A stretch of 64,000 nucleotides of DNA, from assembly GCF_021869535.1 (NCBI RefSeq), contig NW_026262712.1:53138384-53202383 (forward strand), read 5' to 3'. Source of the stretch: Mytilus californianus (lineage: Eukaryota > Mollusca > Bivalvia > Mytilida > Mytilidae). A program made the position numbers and the translations under genes. A model generated the notes under the pieces. The model worked only from the letters and a program-made list of their open reading frames with translations, had not been told where the DNA came from and searched no databases. This document shows, in pieces, positions 1-11,643 of this stretch (the stretch's first letter is position 1; each line of letters begins with the position of its first letter).

Positions 1-1402
1 CAAAATTCTGTGTATTTAAAATGATGAGAATTTCATTATGACATAATTATTACATAATTAGTTGCTATATTGTGATGTCCACACTTGAATGAAATAAGCT
101 TCTTTGTTTTTCATTCCATCCCAAAATATTTTAAAGATTCTTGTACAACACAGTTTGAACTCCGAAACCATGTCTCAGATTTTCCCTATTGCATTTCATT
201 CTCTCATAAACCTTCAATGAAGATGTCAACCTCAGTTTATAAGAGATCACTAAATTTAATTGGGTATAACATTTGTTCTATTGATGCTTTTTGGATCTGA
301 GACTATATGTTGAAGATAACTGTTCAAGGAACAACATGTGTGAAAATCAGGCATATAGGGGCACACTTCTAGTACTGTAGCTAATTTCATATAAAACTAC
401 ATTTTAATGTCAAAAATGAATGTGTCAAAATTGAATAAATAAGAATTTTCCTACTTGTACCCCATTTACTTCAATATAATTCACACATGTAGCATTTGGA
501 TACTTCAGGATTGGCCTTTCATCATAAATCAGTTAGGTTTTGACCAGTAAGAAAGCATTTCATTTCAGCAATTCTAAATATACAAAGAAAATGCAAACAC
601 CTACGCATCAATATACATCTGGCGGGAGATGTTATATCATCACTGACCTTGCTGTAAGTCACGGTTGCTACTGATATGGTCAAAACTCCGCTTGTTACGA
701 TAAACAGTTACAATAAATAATATCAGAAGTTTAATTACACATTGCATTTTCAATATTGATTTTATTCCTCTTAGTACATAAAATAATATATTTTGTTTTT
801 TTGCATTCATTTTTGTTACAAAAAGTAAGTTATGCATGTTTAAACAAAATGATCAGTTGGTCAGTTTAGATGATCTTTATGGGGGATTTCTAGAAATATA
901 TATTGTATACAATGACAATATGGTGTTTTACTCCAAGTATATTTTTTTTTTATTTTTGCAGTTTGAAAATGAAATATTTAATGCTTTTAATAAGAATTCA
1001 TATATATTACATTATCCTCAAGAAATTCTAGTATAAACATCAGCAACATTAATTGTTAAAAGAAGTAACAAAAACAGATGAAAATTAAATTTTGATAAAA
1101 TTTAGTTGCTTTTGTATTGTGCTACCTTAAATATAATTCTAAGATAAGCATGATATAATTTCATGTAAATATTCCGAATATTTCATTAACTCTCTGAACT
1201 CGACTATCAATTATTTAAATCATAATGCTCTTTAATTTTCACCCATCCTAAACAAAATGTGGTTCTGATGGGCGTTATCCTTATTTGTGAATAGCCTTCA
1301 AAGTTGAAGAGTGATTGACAGTAAATATATAATAGAATCATTTGTGATTGACAGTAACCCCACCTTATAACCATATGGCACAATACAGCTTATGCTACAT
1401 TT
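1..1402. other. AT-rich DNA, no gene recognised
   Basis: Only short, AT-rich, low-complexity reading frames are present, with no protein-family signature, splice-bounded coding segment or recognised repeat. It may be intronic to the lectin gene whose last exon lies at 2545-2750. Confidence 0.5.
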
Positions 1403-1514
1403 ACTTTTGACCCTTTCGGGACTGTTATAACTTAAATGTAAATAATGTACATGTTTCAACAATTATAGCGTAATCTGTATTTTCTTTTGACCCTTATGGT
1501 ACGTCAACTGGGCG

Positions 1515-1740
1515 CTTAAGCTGCATATGCTATTTATTACAGCATAGACTGCATTTAATATAGCATAGGCTGTATTAATTATAGCATATGCTGTATAAAT
1601 TATAGCATATGCTGTATAAATTATAGCATATGCTATATATTATAGCCTAAGCGACATTAATTACAGCATAGGGTACATAAATTATAGCTTAAGCTGTAGT
1701 TTATATAGCATATGCTGTATTAAATGTAGCATAGGCAAAA
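1515..1740. repeat. Palindromic minisatellite (AGCATATGCT core)
   Basis: About eight degenerate units of roughly 24-27 bp each contain the 10-bp palindrome AGCATATGCT or a variant (AGCATAGGCT, AGCTTAAGCT) separated by 'gtataaattat'. The array is bordered by near-identical 'cttttgaccct' stretches at about 1405, 1484 and 1748. Confidence 0.75.
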
Positions 1741-1772
1741 TAAATTACTTTTGACCCTTTCCGTACGCCATA

Positions 1773-1801
1773 GTTTATGGTATCTAGCTGTCTGTCTTAA
1801 A
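1773..1801 (+). repeat. 29-bp direct repeat, copy 1
   Basis: Begins 'gtttatggtatctagctg' and is identical over 29 bases to 2502-2530. The sequences following the two copies differ, so this is not a simple tandem duplication of 729 bp. Confidence 0.8.
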
Positions 1802-2501
1802 ACCAATTTTATTTGCTAATTGAAAATTAAGCTGAATAAAATAATTTAAGACAGCAGAGAAGATAATTCTGTTTTAATTGTTTATTACTCAGACTTAAAT
1901 AAAGAGTGAGCCATTTATACTGTAAACTTATGATGTCGCTAGTCTGGTCAAAGGGTCAGAGTGTCCTACTTAACCAAACGATAAATTGTTGAAATTAGAT
2001 AACATGTTTTCACGTGCAGAGAAATTTCACTTATTACCAGTGCATGATTGGATTACATCTTTCTTATTGGTCAATGATCTTGCGGGGTCAGCACGAGTTC
2101 ACGTGTAAGTGCGTTGTGGTCACTTCCTTTTATCATCAGCATTTGATGTGTTAACTTGTGATTCTTATCAAACAATTTGTTAAAAATTCCCACCCACATA
2201 CCTCCCTTAATGTTATCTTTTGAAGTAGATATGTATATATGTTTATTTGTGGTGCAGATTTTTCTCCCCACCTTTGCTATTCTTTGTCATTTATTCAATT
2301 GATATGATATTAGTTGGTGTAATTTCGTATTAATTATGTACTATTATTTCATATTAAATATGAACTTTTATGTCAAATGTTTTATTTGCAAAATGTATTT
2401 TTTGCATTTTATGATTTGAATAAATGACCTTTTTTCGTCAGTTTAGTTTTTATATCATATAGCAAATCAGGCTCAGACTCTGGCCTGTGTATACATAGTA
2501 T

Positions 2502-2530
2502 GTTTATGGTATCTAGCTGTCTGTCTTAAA
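2502..2530 (+). repeat. 29-bp direct repeat, copy 2
   Basis: Identical to 1773-1801. It ends 14 bases before the acceptor of the F-type lectin exon, so the duplicated DNA is intron sequence of that gene. Confidence 0.8.
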
Positions 2531-2544
2531 TAATTATATTATAG

Positions 2545-2750
2545 GTGAACGACTTCATGATCTAGATATATCTGTTGGACCTTCCCATAACATGATGTCA
2601 TTGTGTAAACATTATACAGGACCAGCAAAAACAGGAGCTCATCTTATATTTGATTGCCACAGAACTATAAATGGTAGATACGTCAAGCTGATGATAAAAG
2701 GAAAAGAAATATTAAACATAGGGGAGGTCAAGGTGTATGCTATTGTATAG
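2545..2750 (+). CDS. F-type lectin (fucolectin) domain, last exon, partial gene
   Basis: This terminal exon encodes the C-terminal half of an F-type lectin domain, a beta-barrel that binds fucose in the eel agglutinin and tachylectin-4 family. It starts after the acceptor 'attatag' in phase 1 (the first base of a Gly codon must come from an upstream exon) and reads 67 residues to TAG at 2748-2750. Family landmarks seen: RLHDLDISVG at the start, then SLCKHYTGPAKTGAH, then IFDC, the near-invariant GRYVKL, and the closing strand GEVKVYAI. Most members have Cys in the LCEVEVY closing motif; here it is Gly (NIGEVKVY), so one disulfide may be missing. The N-terminal half, with the Trp pair and the His and Arg ligands of fucose, was not found in the 2.5 kb upstream. 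It lies outside the window or this is an orphan exon. The frame is intact. Other proteins with F5/8-type C folds are possible but fit less well. Confidence 0.8.
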
Positions 2751-2770
2751 AGAACGAGTATCGATATATA

Positions 2771-2999
2771 GAGGGTCTGGATGGCGGTCGTTCATTTCTT
2801 TATTCTTAAATTTGTATGCCTTTTTCTCTATTCTTCATTGTATTGGTCCATTATTTTCTATTCTTCATTACTTCAGCACCCCAGTATTCTCTATTCTTTA
2901 TTTATTTGGCCTAATTTTCTCTATTCTTTATATTTTTTGGCCTTTATTTTGCACTTTTTGCCCATTATTCTCTATTCTGTAAATTCCAGTCAGACCCTC
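2771..2999. mobile_element. Small inverted-repeat element with 'tattctctattc' repeats
   Basis: Ends are GAGGGTCTG and its inverse CAGACCCTC, with 'ata' on both outer sides. The interior repeats 'tattctctattctt' many times. Long open frames here come from this simple sequence. Related sequence is at 31610-31765, and one end is at 9509-9523. Confidence 0.55.
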
Positions 3000-3129
3000 A
3001 TAGTAAAAGTAACACATAGCATGATGATAATTATAATTAGTTGTAATTAAAATTAGATAAATAAACGTTCATGATTTTATTCTTTTTATCTCCCTTTTTA
3101 TTATATAGATCCTCTCGTATTCGGATTTT

Positions 3130-3400
3130 TTTTTTACATCTTTGACTTTAAAACTTTTGGGTTTGAGTGTTCCTGGTGAAGGTAAATCCGAAAAAGCGCT
3201 TTTGATGAAATTTATTAATTTATAGCATGATATTTTTCAGTCTCATACTTTTATATAAATAAAAAGACCTGGGTAAAGCACGAATCAAACACAACCAAAA
3301 AGAACACCTAGAGGTCAACATACGGGTTTCAACAATGGATACCTGCTACTCTTGTTTTTGCGTTTTGTCAGATATTCAGAATCCTCTAGTTTTATCCATG
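3130..3400 (+). repeat. Dispersed repeat, inverse copy at 59690-59890
   Basis: Contains 'ttcctggtgaaggtaaatcc', 'aagcgctttt' and 'accaaaaagaac'. The same motifs recur inverted or partly rearranged at 59690-59890. No coding capacity is visible. Confidence 0.45.
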
Positions 3401-3439
3401 TAGTGCCAATAAAAATTTTGCCAGCTAACTCCTACTTTT

Positions 3440-3732
3440 CTTTTTATAATTTTATAACATATATATCTAAAAAGCAATTTTTTAAAATGTTATAAAATCC
3501 TTTTTATTTTTTCATAGATTTTGAGAGAAAATAGGAGCCAGTGTTAAATGTATGAAAAGTCTACAGAAAATCATTTCCCGCCAAATTTTTAAATGATTAT
3601 ATATCTCAAAAACAAGGACAAGGACATCTAATTTTGTTCTGCTTTTTAAGCACCGTTATTTATAAACTATCAATTTACAATGGTCTTTGAAAAAACTTGT
3701 TATTTTGAAACAGAGGAGCACACATCCTTAAC
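3440..3732 (+). repeat. Dispersed repeat, inverse copy at 26785-27115
   Basis: The segments 'catttcccgccaaatttt', 'gttctgctttttaa', 'accgttatttataaactatc' and 'tgttattttgaaacagag' all recur in reverse complement at 26785-27115. Family unknown. Confidence 0.6.
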
Positions 3733-4490
3733 AACCGAATCTATCAAATATATTTTTATACGATACTGTTGTCAGGTCATTAAAGATTGCATATTTTGGC
3801 TTTAATATTGATTCACTTATAGGGTCTTTGCATCGGAATTAAACACAATTTTATTCTAAAACCAGTTGTTGGCATGACACGGGTTATGTTTTTCTCATAT
3901 ATTTTATGACGGTATAATACTAAACCCCTAACAGGAGGGATTGTGCCTTATATTCATATGATGAAGACATAATCTTTCAATCAGTTTAATTGAGGTCTGG
4001 AGCTGGCATGCCAGTAACTGCTAGTAGTCTGTTGCTATTTATGTATTATTGTCATTTTGTTTATTTTCTTTTGTTTCCTATTCTGAAATCGGACTCGGAC
4101 TTCTCTTATACTGAGTTTTACTGTGCGTACTGTTGTGCGTTTGTTTTTACTACATTGGCTAGAGGTATAGGGGGAGGGTTAAGATCTCAAAAAACATGTT
4201 TAACCCCGCCTCATTTTTGCGCCTGTCCCAAGTCAGGAGCCTCTGGCCTTTGTTAGTCTTGTATCATTTTTAATTTTAGTTTCCTGTGTATAATTTGGAG
4301 TTTAGTATGACGTCCATTATCACTGAACTAGTATACATATTTGTTTAGGGGCCAGCTGAAGGACGCCTCCGGGTGCGGGAGTTTCTCGCTGCATTGAAGA
4401 CCCATTGGTGGCCTTCGGCTGTTGTCTGCTCTATGGTCGGATCGTTGTCTCTTTGACACATTCCCCATTTCCATTCTCAATTTTATTTTA
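3733..4490 (+). mobile_element. 5'-truncated 3' end of a Penelope-like retroelement
   Basis: The first ~110 bases read the last codons of a reverse-transcriptase protein: YDTVVRSLKIAYFGFNIDSL, then IGSLHRN and stop. About 640 bp of 3' untranslated sequence follows, ending near 'ccattctcaattttatttta'. The same unit lies inverted at 18245-17321, where more of the protein survives. No terminal repeat or clear target duplication was seen. Assignment to Penelope-like elements rests on the longer copy. Confidence 0.6.
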
Positions 4491-4749
4491 TAGTTTTATA
4501 GCTACCATGAATTTTAATCATTACTTCTTTAAGAAGACCATATAGTGAAAAAGAAGAAATAATATGTATCAAAACATGACACACAATCACTATTCGCACA
4601 TGAAAGTAAAATACATTTGTAGCTCAAATAAGAAAACGAAGATATCATAAGAATAAACACGCCATAATGCAAGAGCATACATCTCAAGCATGGGAACACC
4701 TTTCGAGGCCATCACACAGGACGAGTGAAACACTCTATTATCTTGCCTG

Positions 4750-5035
4750 CTTCAAGTGAGGAGCCAGTAATTCAGTGGTTGTCATTTATTGCTGTATATG
4801 ATATTTGTTTTTCGTTTATCGTTTTATACATTAATCAGGCCGTTAGTTTTCTCGTGTGAAGTGTTTTACATTAAAAAAAAAGTCATTTCGGGGTCTTTTA
4901 CAGCTTGCTATGTGGTATGGGTCTTGCTCATTGTTGAAGGCCGAACGGTGACATAAACTTCTATGTTATTAAGTCTTTGGTGGAGAGTTGTCTAATTGGC
5001 AATCATACGACATCTTCTTGTTTTTATACCTATTT
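4750..5035 (-). repeat. Mussel dispersed repeat A, reverse orientation
   Basis: Reverse-complement copy of the family with 'agatgtggtatgattgcc', 'aatgagacaac' and 'ccttcaacaatgag'. Here it reads 'ggcaatcatacgacatctt' on the plus strand. Other copies are at 8561, 8855, 9376, 14165, 21010, 23686 and 56110. Confidence 0.75.
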
Positions 5036-5596
5036 TATGATAAAAAAAATATTTTGAAGAAAAAAAATATGGAGAAGTAGAACATGATTATATCTCTTAT
5101 AATTAACACAATACATTATAATGACAAACTGTTATTCAAATGTCTCTTTATCAATTTTGTTAATATTATAACTAATATTGCAACTCCCTCATTCAAAGTT
5201 AACCTTGCTCTAACACACTTTTGGCCGTTATGTTTGTGTCTTTTTGTAATCAACTTTTCAAAGTGAACTTTTATTTGGTTTCCTTAACCCTCTGGTCGCG
5301 AATGTTTCTGATGAAAGCAATTCCGATAATACGTATAATTTTGCAAACTGAAATCTATATCACACGTTTATTTAAGCCAATTTTATTGTTTTGCGATCGG
5401 AGAACAGTCACTGTGCAGATGGTCCGGTCACTTTGGTCAGTCTAATAACTTTTGGATGTAGGTCAAATAATTCTATTGGAATTGTTCTTACAAACGCAAC
5501 ATCACCCTCTATCAAGAAAAAGTTTGGGTAGCTCTTTAATTATATACAGTACATTAACATTTGTCGAGTTTTGCTTTGTTAGGCCAAGTCTTTTAT
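5036..5596. other. No gene recognised
   Basis: AT-rich DNA with only short frames lacking family features. Confidence 0.4.
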
Positions 5597-5598
5597 TA

Positions 5599-5816
5599 CT
5601 GTAAATTCAGAAATTATTGCGACGTTTTTATTATTGCGAAAAATGCGACAGGGTTTTAATCGCAATAATTTAATTAAACTCGCATTATTAATTTGTTTTA
5701 TAGGAATTAAACAGGTTTTTCTCGATATCGCAAAAATTCAAATCGCATTTTAGTCTAAAATGACAAAATCGCAATTTTATTATAATAAATGCACGCAATA
5801 ATTTCTGAATTTACAG
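5599..5816. mobile_element. Mariner-type MITE with TA target duplication
   Basis: The terminal inverted repeat CTGTAAATTCAGAAATTATT is followed by GCG and flanked by TA on both sides. The interior is rich in 'attgcg' and 'cgcaat'. A second copy in the other orientation is at 28919-29130. TA duplication and size suggest a Tc1/mariner-derived MITE; that assignment is inference. Confidence 0.8.
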
Positions 5817-5879
5817 TATTTATTTTGGGTTAGGCCACTGTTTATACATTTATATCTGCTAGTATTGTTTGTTTCTTTG

Positions 5880-6240
5880 TTACTTTGTGCATTTTGTCAT
5901 TATGTTAGTTGTTTTGTTTTTCGTGTTCCGTTCCAATCTGATGAGCCAAGTCATTTCCGACTGATTTTAACAGTTTGTTCTAATCAGCGTCCCCGCCTTA
6001 TTCTATTTGTTTGTCTCAAGTAAATTCAGTGATTTTCGTTGGTTACTGTCTGTCGTGTGACGTTTTTTTTCTTTTCGTTCAGTGTTCAGATCGTTTTTTT
6101 TTTTTTTTTTCGTTTAAATTATTTCGCATGTTGACCTATCGAGATCCGTAAAGTTAGTATTTGTTTTGCTGATTGTTGAAGGTCGTTGACTCTGTTGGAT
6201 ACTTGTCTCGTTGGCAATCATACCATATCTCCCTATATTT
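5880..6240 (-). repeat. Degenerate repeat A-type copy, reverse
   Basis: Ends in 'ctcgttggcaatcataccat' and 'atctccc', the inverse of the repeat A start. The upstream part is diverged and broken by T-tracts. Confidence 0.55.
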
Positions 6241-6877
6241 TACTGTAGGAACACGTTGCTAAATTTCTTTGTAACCAGAATATGTATTCTCAGTCTTGGA
6301 TGTAACAAGAGTTTTGAGACCTCCTCAAGTTTCATTTTTAAGTAGAAGTTTTAGACGTGGAGGGTAACTTTTTATTATGTGATTATCATGATTTAGTAAA
6401 GTAATCAAACGAGTAAAGTAGTCAATTTTATATTAACTGACGGGACTCGGGTTGTTCAAATATAGTTGAATAACCAGACTGATCCTCACAATTTATAGGT
6501 AATTAGAAAACAAAATTCGTCATTATTTATTGATTTAATTTACACAAATATGTTATAGAATTTTCTCACAGTTTATGAGAAAACATTGTTAACTAAAAGT
6601 CTTGTAAATGTTTTTCTATTCCATTCTATATTTTGTTTTCATGTTCTACCATCAACCATACATTGATGTATTCTGAGACGTCGAATGATCTCAAATTTGA
6701 TAAATAAGGAAAACATAAATAAATAATTTAATTTTGGATGTAACGCGTCTTTTGATTGGCTGACGGTGTTTTGTTTATCAGCTCATAGACATAATTCTGT
6801 CATGTGACCGTGACGTCATCAACGTTTTTTCATGGTTTACTCCGGTTTAAAATGGAATTTAGAATTAAATTATAAGA

Positions 6878-7022
6878 AATGACTGTAATATTTTTTCTGT
6901 CTATTCGAAATAACATAAAAAATGTGGTGCACACTTTAAAATAACTCGCTACGCGGGTTATTCAGTGTGCACCACATTTTTGATGTTATTTCTTCATAGA
7001 CAGAAAAAATATTACAGTCATT
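6878..7022. mobile_element. Fold-back element just 3' of the claudin-like gene
   Basis: Arms of about 58 bases (6878-6935 and 6964-7022) are inverse copies with few mismatches, outer end 'aatgactgtaatatttttt', inner end 'tgtggtgcacact'. The loop contains a second inverted motif (ataactcg / gcgggttat). Likely a small MITE; no transposase. Confidence 0.7.
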
Positions 7023-7163
7023 CCTTAAATAAAAAACATTTAAGGTAATGTTATCACTAAAAACAATTTGGACAAAAAATAAGATTTGCATTTCTGAACG
7101 CATAATGTTAAGTATACAAATCTGTATAAGTGTGTAATGTCAGTACATGTTATAATGTTTTAA

Positions 7164-10110
7164 TCAAAGATTTGTTGCGCCCTTAACAAACTTTTGGTCT
7201 ATAGGATCAATTGGTTTGATGGGGGCCATTTCATATTCTCCCAGCTTCTTCGAAGACTGTCTTATAATTCTTTTCTTGGGGTCAATTTTGACTAAAGTGA
7301 ATGCTCCAACAATACAGCTAATAAAAGCTGACATAAAAATAAAAGCGAGCGGCAGTGCTTGAAATCTTAGAGCCATCGGGTCAAGGGTCAGGCGGTCTGA
7401 GTGAGTGTTATAACGATTACCAATTCGTCCAAAAAATCCGATAACCACGAAACCAGTAAGGGAAAGAACTCCACCTGTAAAATCAATTTACATTTGTGAA
7501 CTACAACATTTAAAATAGCAATTTACATTAAATCTAAATTTACATTAATAGATCATTTGGCTTAACTTATTACCATTGCTCAATAATTTGAAAACAATAG
7601 TTCGCGCATGATATTTATTTTAAAGGCAGATATGTTCTCTGTGTTTCCAAAATCTTTAATCATTATAAATTTAAAGTGATTGTTTAACTATGTATATGCT
7701 GAAATGTACTTTTTTTCAACTGTCAAAAGAAAATACTTCAGAGACATTCTTCTAAATTTGTTTTTTTGTTTGCAAGCTTTAAGACTTCCTTGATGAGATA
7801 AATGGTCAAGGTTAAAACCGACAAGAGAGACTTGAATCACCTATAGAATCCTATAGGGAAATACATGAACATTCATGGCTACAAATTCCCTTCTTACACT
7901 ATTGTTCGTCGTTTTCTATTACATGTAAGCCATGGTGCAAGTCGGTGATATCATCCGCCTGATGTCTTTATCTTTTTTAATATTCTTTGTAACTATAAAT
8001 ATTTAAGCCTGAATACTAAGTGACAGGACAAATTAAAAAAATATTTTAAATATACATTGTACACGATACAAACAAGATCAATCCTTTTTTCCGTATCTAT
8101 ACTGGTTGTACAAATAAGTTTTGTATATACCGACAGTTAACGTATTTTATATTTTGTATCAAATAATAGAATAATGTAAATGATATGCTTAATATACGTA
8201 CCAGCTATACCGCTGAACAATAGAGCAGCCATTCTGAACTCCCTTCTTGGTTTATATATAAGTAAACATATGGCTAGTAATGTTGCGGCAAAACAAAATA
8301 ATCCCACAATTATCATCAATCGAACAAAATTTATCCAACCTGAAAAAGGTACAGGAATATAAATAATAATCTGATTATAAGTTACATAACAATAATAACA
8401 ACAACAGTAATAAGACAAACAAAGAGACAAACAGGAAAAACTGCAACATACAATAAACAAACAAACGAACTAACAATAAAAAAAGAAAACGAATAAAAAT
8501 TAACACTTTCGGCATTGTATAATTTATTTTATTATTAATAATTAACCATTTATATAAAAATAAGGAGATGTGGTATGACTGCCAATGAGACATCTATCCA
8601 CCAGAGTTCAAATGAAGTTGATGTAAGCAATCATAGGCAACCGCCCGTTGAGCCTTCAACAATGAGAAAACCCATACCGTTTATATAGTCGGCCGTGAAA
8701 AATGTGCAACAATTCAAACGAGAAACCAACGGTCTAATTTATGACAAAATAATCTACGAAAAACAAATATGACATACATAAATCAAAGACAACCACTGAA
8801 CTACAGGCTCCTGACTTGTGACATGCACATAAAGAATTGGCGGGGTTAATATAAATAAGAAGATGTGGTATGAGTGCCAATGAGACAACTATCAATCCAA
8901 GTCACAATGTGTAAAAAGTAAACAATTATAGGCCAAAGTACGGCCTTCAACACGGAGCCTTGGCTCACACCGAACAACATGCTATAAAGGGCCCCAAAAT
9001 GACTAGTGTAAAACAATTCAAACAGGAAAACCAACGGTCTAAACATGTTTTTGGCGCTCAAACCACCCCTAACCTGGGACAGTGGTGTAACAGCACAACA
9101 TAAGAAAAAAAATAAGTAGCAATCGACTTAACTCAAAAGATCAGTACGAGAAACAACTAACGTAAAAGCATCTATAGAAACATAGACCCAAAATAAGAGT
9201 TCTCGTAGTTGCTGAATGCTAGTTCAAACCAATTACAACAAAAAAGAACTGTGTATTTCCCCTTTTTCGTTACTCACATTACTCTTTTGTTATATTTTCT
9301 TTTATCAAAAAGAGAAATACTATGTATACACGGACATTTTTTTTCTGGTGCACTATTTATATGATCAAATATAAAAATAAAGAGATGTGGTATGATTGCC
9401 AATGAGAAAACTATCCACCAGAGTTTAAATGACGTAGATTTAACATAGTATTATTTGGGGCAAAATTGTGCTCCTAGTTCAAAAAATAAACGACCCACCC
9501 CACCACCATCCAGACCCTCATACATTGCATTAAAGTTCATGGCCTATCAGAAATTTTCTTTTCGTCTCTCGTTCCACGAGAAGATTTAGTCATGTTCTGG
9601 TGTCTGCGTTAGACTTGCATATTTCTTTAGAATAATTCAGACAAAATTCTGTCCACGTTTATTACGTTGCTTCGAAAATTTTGTATTATTATCGTTAAGA
9701 GCAAAAAGAGTGACGTTTCAATAATGCAACTATCATTTTCATTCATCTTCTGCAATCGGTTAAACGCATCGCATAAGAACAGTATTCTGTCCATGAAAAT
9801 TGTGCAATATGATATTAAGACCGAGTGACTAAGTGTACAATTTGCTCTGTAGATCTTTAACCAGATAATAAACTACTATCAATTGTATTTCTAAAAGCAA
9901 TGTAAATTTACCTGCAGTGTTGGCAGTTGAAACTAGGCAAACTCCGTCGTTACAATCTACCATTTCCCATAGACAAAAATGAGCTTTAGAGTCACCATCT
10001 CCTTGCGTCCACCAATTTATCGCCGTTCCAATGCTTAGAAAAATTGCAGCAAGAACAATTAAAAACAAATTGAACTGGTGTTTTTGTGGCTCCAAAATTC
10101 GGCTTACCAT
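7164..10110 (-). CDS. Claudin/PMP22-like four-transmembrane protein, 3 exons
   Basis: Exons are 10110-9912, 8339-8202 and 7474-7164 on the minus strand. Donors are 'gcag|gtaaat' and 'gctg|gtacgt'; acceptors are 'ttttcag' and 'ttttacag'. Both introns are phase 1 and join in frame to give 215 residues. Four hydrophobic segments lie near residues 14-32, 71-94, 104-127 and 153-176. The first extracellular loop carries W33-W34, then L47-W48, C53 and C58, which resembles the claudin W-LW-C-C signature. The short tail is basic then polar and ends GATNL. Family members build cell-cell junctions or act as membrane adaptors; which applies here is unknown. Length fits the family (about 200-230). The start is the first ATG of the exon before the first membrane segment. 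A related first exon is at 59135. Intron 1 (1.57 kb) holds three repeat A copies. PMP22/EMP, calcium-channel gamma or another four-TM relative remain possible. Confidence 0.85.
8561..8850 (+). repeat. Repeat A copy in claudin-like intron 1
   Basis: Has 'gagatgtggtatgactgcc', 'gccttcaacaatgag', 'ccaacggtctaattt' and 'aggctcctgac', the ordered landmarks of the family. Opposite strand to the host gene. Confidence 0.8.
8855..9110 (+). repeat. Second repeat A copy, different subfamily
   Basis: Adjoins the previous copy and shares its start, but reads 'cggagccttggctcacaccg' in the middle. The 56110 copy belongs to this subfamily. Confidence 0.8.
9376..9435 (+). repeat. Truncated repeat A copy
   Basis: Only the first ~55 bases of the family ('gagatgtggtatgattgcc' onward) are present. 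It then runs into sequence ending 'ccatccagaccctc', an end of the 2771-type element. Confidence 0.65.
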
Positions 10111-10660
10111 TTTTATTTAGCTTAATGTGACAACTGGTTTTATTTTGAAATACTGTATTATATTTTGTCGTCTGAGCACAATAAGTTTTAAAAGGTTCTC
10201 TCTGGGTATCAATTGACGTATTTGTTCAATTTTCTAAAAAGTATTACATCTAAAGTCGAAGCATATGATATATAAAAAAAGAGGCGGATGATACCCGCAA
10301 AAAAATTGAAAACAAATATTTAATTTTTAATTTTACAGAACATTTTATATAAAGGCTTAAACAGGCTCAATTTGATTTATATTCACTTATTTTTCTTTCA
10401 ATTTATAACAATCCCTTTGAAGAACCTCATTTTAAAAGCATCCTGTTTTAGTGGATCACGGGAAATGTCTACTTAGATATACACGATATACATGTATTTA
10501 TCTTACTTTAGTTAAATGTGTTTCATAACTGAAAGTTTATCCCTTGTGTGAACCTCATAAAATCTGAATTTCCTGCTTACACTGATTATGCAATGCAACA
10601 ACTACAGTAAATTGTAAAAACATTAGAATGTACTTGTATGAATATAAAAATAAACTAACT
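10111..10660. other. Upstream flank of claudin-like gene
   Basis: This region lies 5' of the minus-strand start codon at 10110. No TATA-type element or conserved motif can be assigned with confidence, and no gene is recognised. Confidence 0.35.
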
Positions 10661-10667
10661 CAATTAA

Positions 10668-10728
10668 CCCCCCCCCCAACCCCCTACCCCCCCCCCCCCC
10701 CATTCCCCACACCCCCCTCCCCCCAAAA
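10668..10728. repeat. Poly-C tract
   Basis: About 60 bases are dominated by C-runs of up to 14, broken by single A or T. The exact length is likely unreliable in any assembly. Confidence 0.8.
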
Positions 10729-10729
10729 A

Positions 10730-11581
10730 AATATACTAGTATTTAACATACATGTAATCGATCGTTAGGTTCTGTGTGCATTTAGGGTCGAAAGGGATAA
10801 CAAAAAAAAAGTTAAATGTGTTTTGCGCTGTCTGTAGTCTGGATAATACATTAAATGAATGGATTTCGATCAAACTTGATTGTGTTTAAAACAGACACCA
10901 TTCCCTAATACTAGACTGGAGAAGTTTAAGTGAAAATAAATTAATTCTATACCCATGTGACTCTTGCTTGTGCAAACAGTATGTGTTGGTTGCCCTTTTC
11001 CTTAAAACTTCACAGCGTAGACCTTTTTGTTCTTTGTTTAGTTTTAAATATTTCTTATTAACTCACTTTTTCTTAATCATCCCATGACCCCACCTATGCA
11101 TAACAAATTACATTCATGTAATTTCTACCATGTTTATAGTAGCAATTGTTTTATTTGTCTTGATGAATTGTTCAAACGGAAGAGATTAATCACAGAAGCA
11201 TATTTTGGTTCGCTTAGTTTAACGAGTAGTGAAAGAAGCAACAATTAAAAATTGGGGCCCGAGTGGTTACATTTTAATGAAGGGAGGAGGAAGGAGCCAA
11301 ACCTTCTATTATACTAAATTCTAATATTTAAGATATTATTAAGAAAGTAAGCTGGTTAGCAAACTAACATAAAAGATTGACATGCATAGACATCTATTGA
11401 CTATTTGGGATATTGAAAATTTAAAGTCTATCGGAAATATCGTTTGGTTTGCTTGAATTCAGAAATTGGAATTAAGTGCCTGCTAAACTTCATGGGCGTT
11501 GGAGATAGGGGCAAAACTGACTTACTTCTAGACTATTTGACTATTGAAAAGTTTATCTTTTTTTTTGCTCTCCACTTTTAG
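10730..11581. other. No gene recognised
   Basis: AT-rich sequence without recognisable coding exons or repeats. Confidence 0.4.
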
Positions 11582-11643
11582 AAGTAATATAACCCAAATG
11601 TAAAGCACTGCGCGAATTGCTTTACATTTGGGTTATATTACTT
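11582..11643. repeat. Perfect 26-bp-arm inverted repeat
   Basis: 11582-11607 and 11618-11643 are exact inverse copies (outer end 'aagtaatataaccc'). They are separated by the 10-base spacer 'ctgcgcgaat' and would form a strong cruciform or hairpin. Confidence 0.85.

Noticed and set aside
2737-3050. Hydrophobic frames of 81 and 89 residues after the lectin exon
   Set aside because: Generated by 'tattctctattctt' simple repeats in two overlapping frames.
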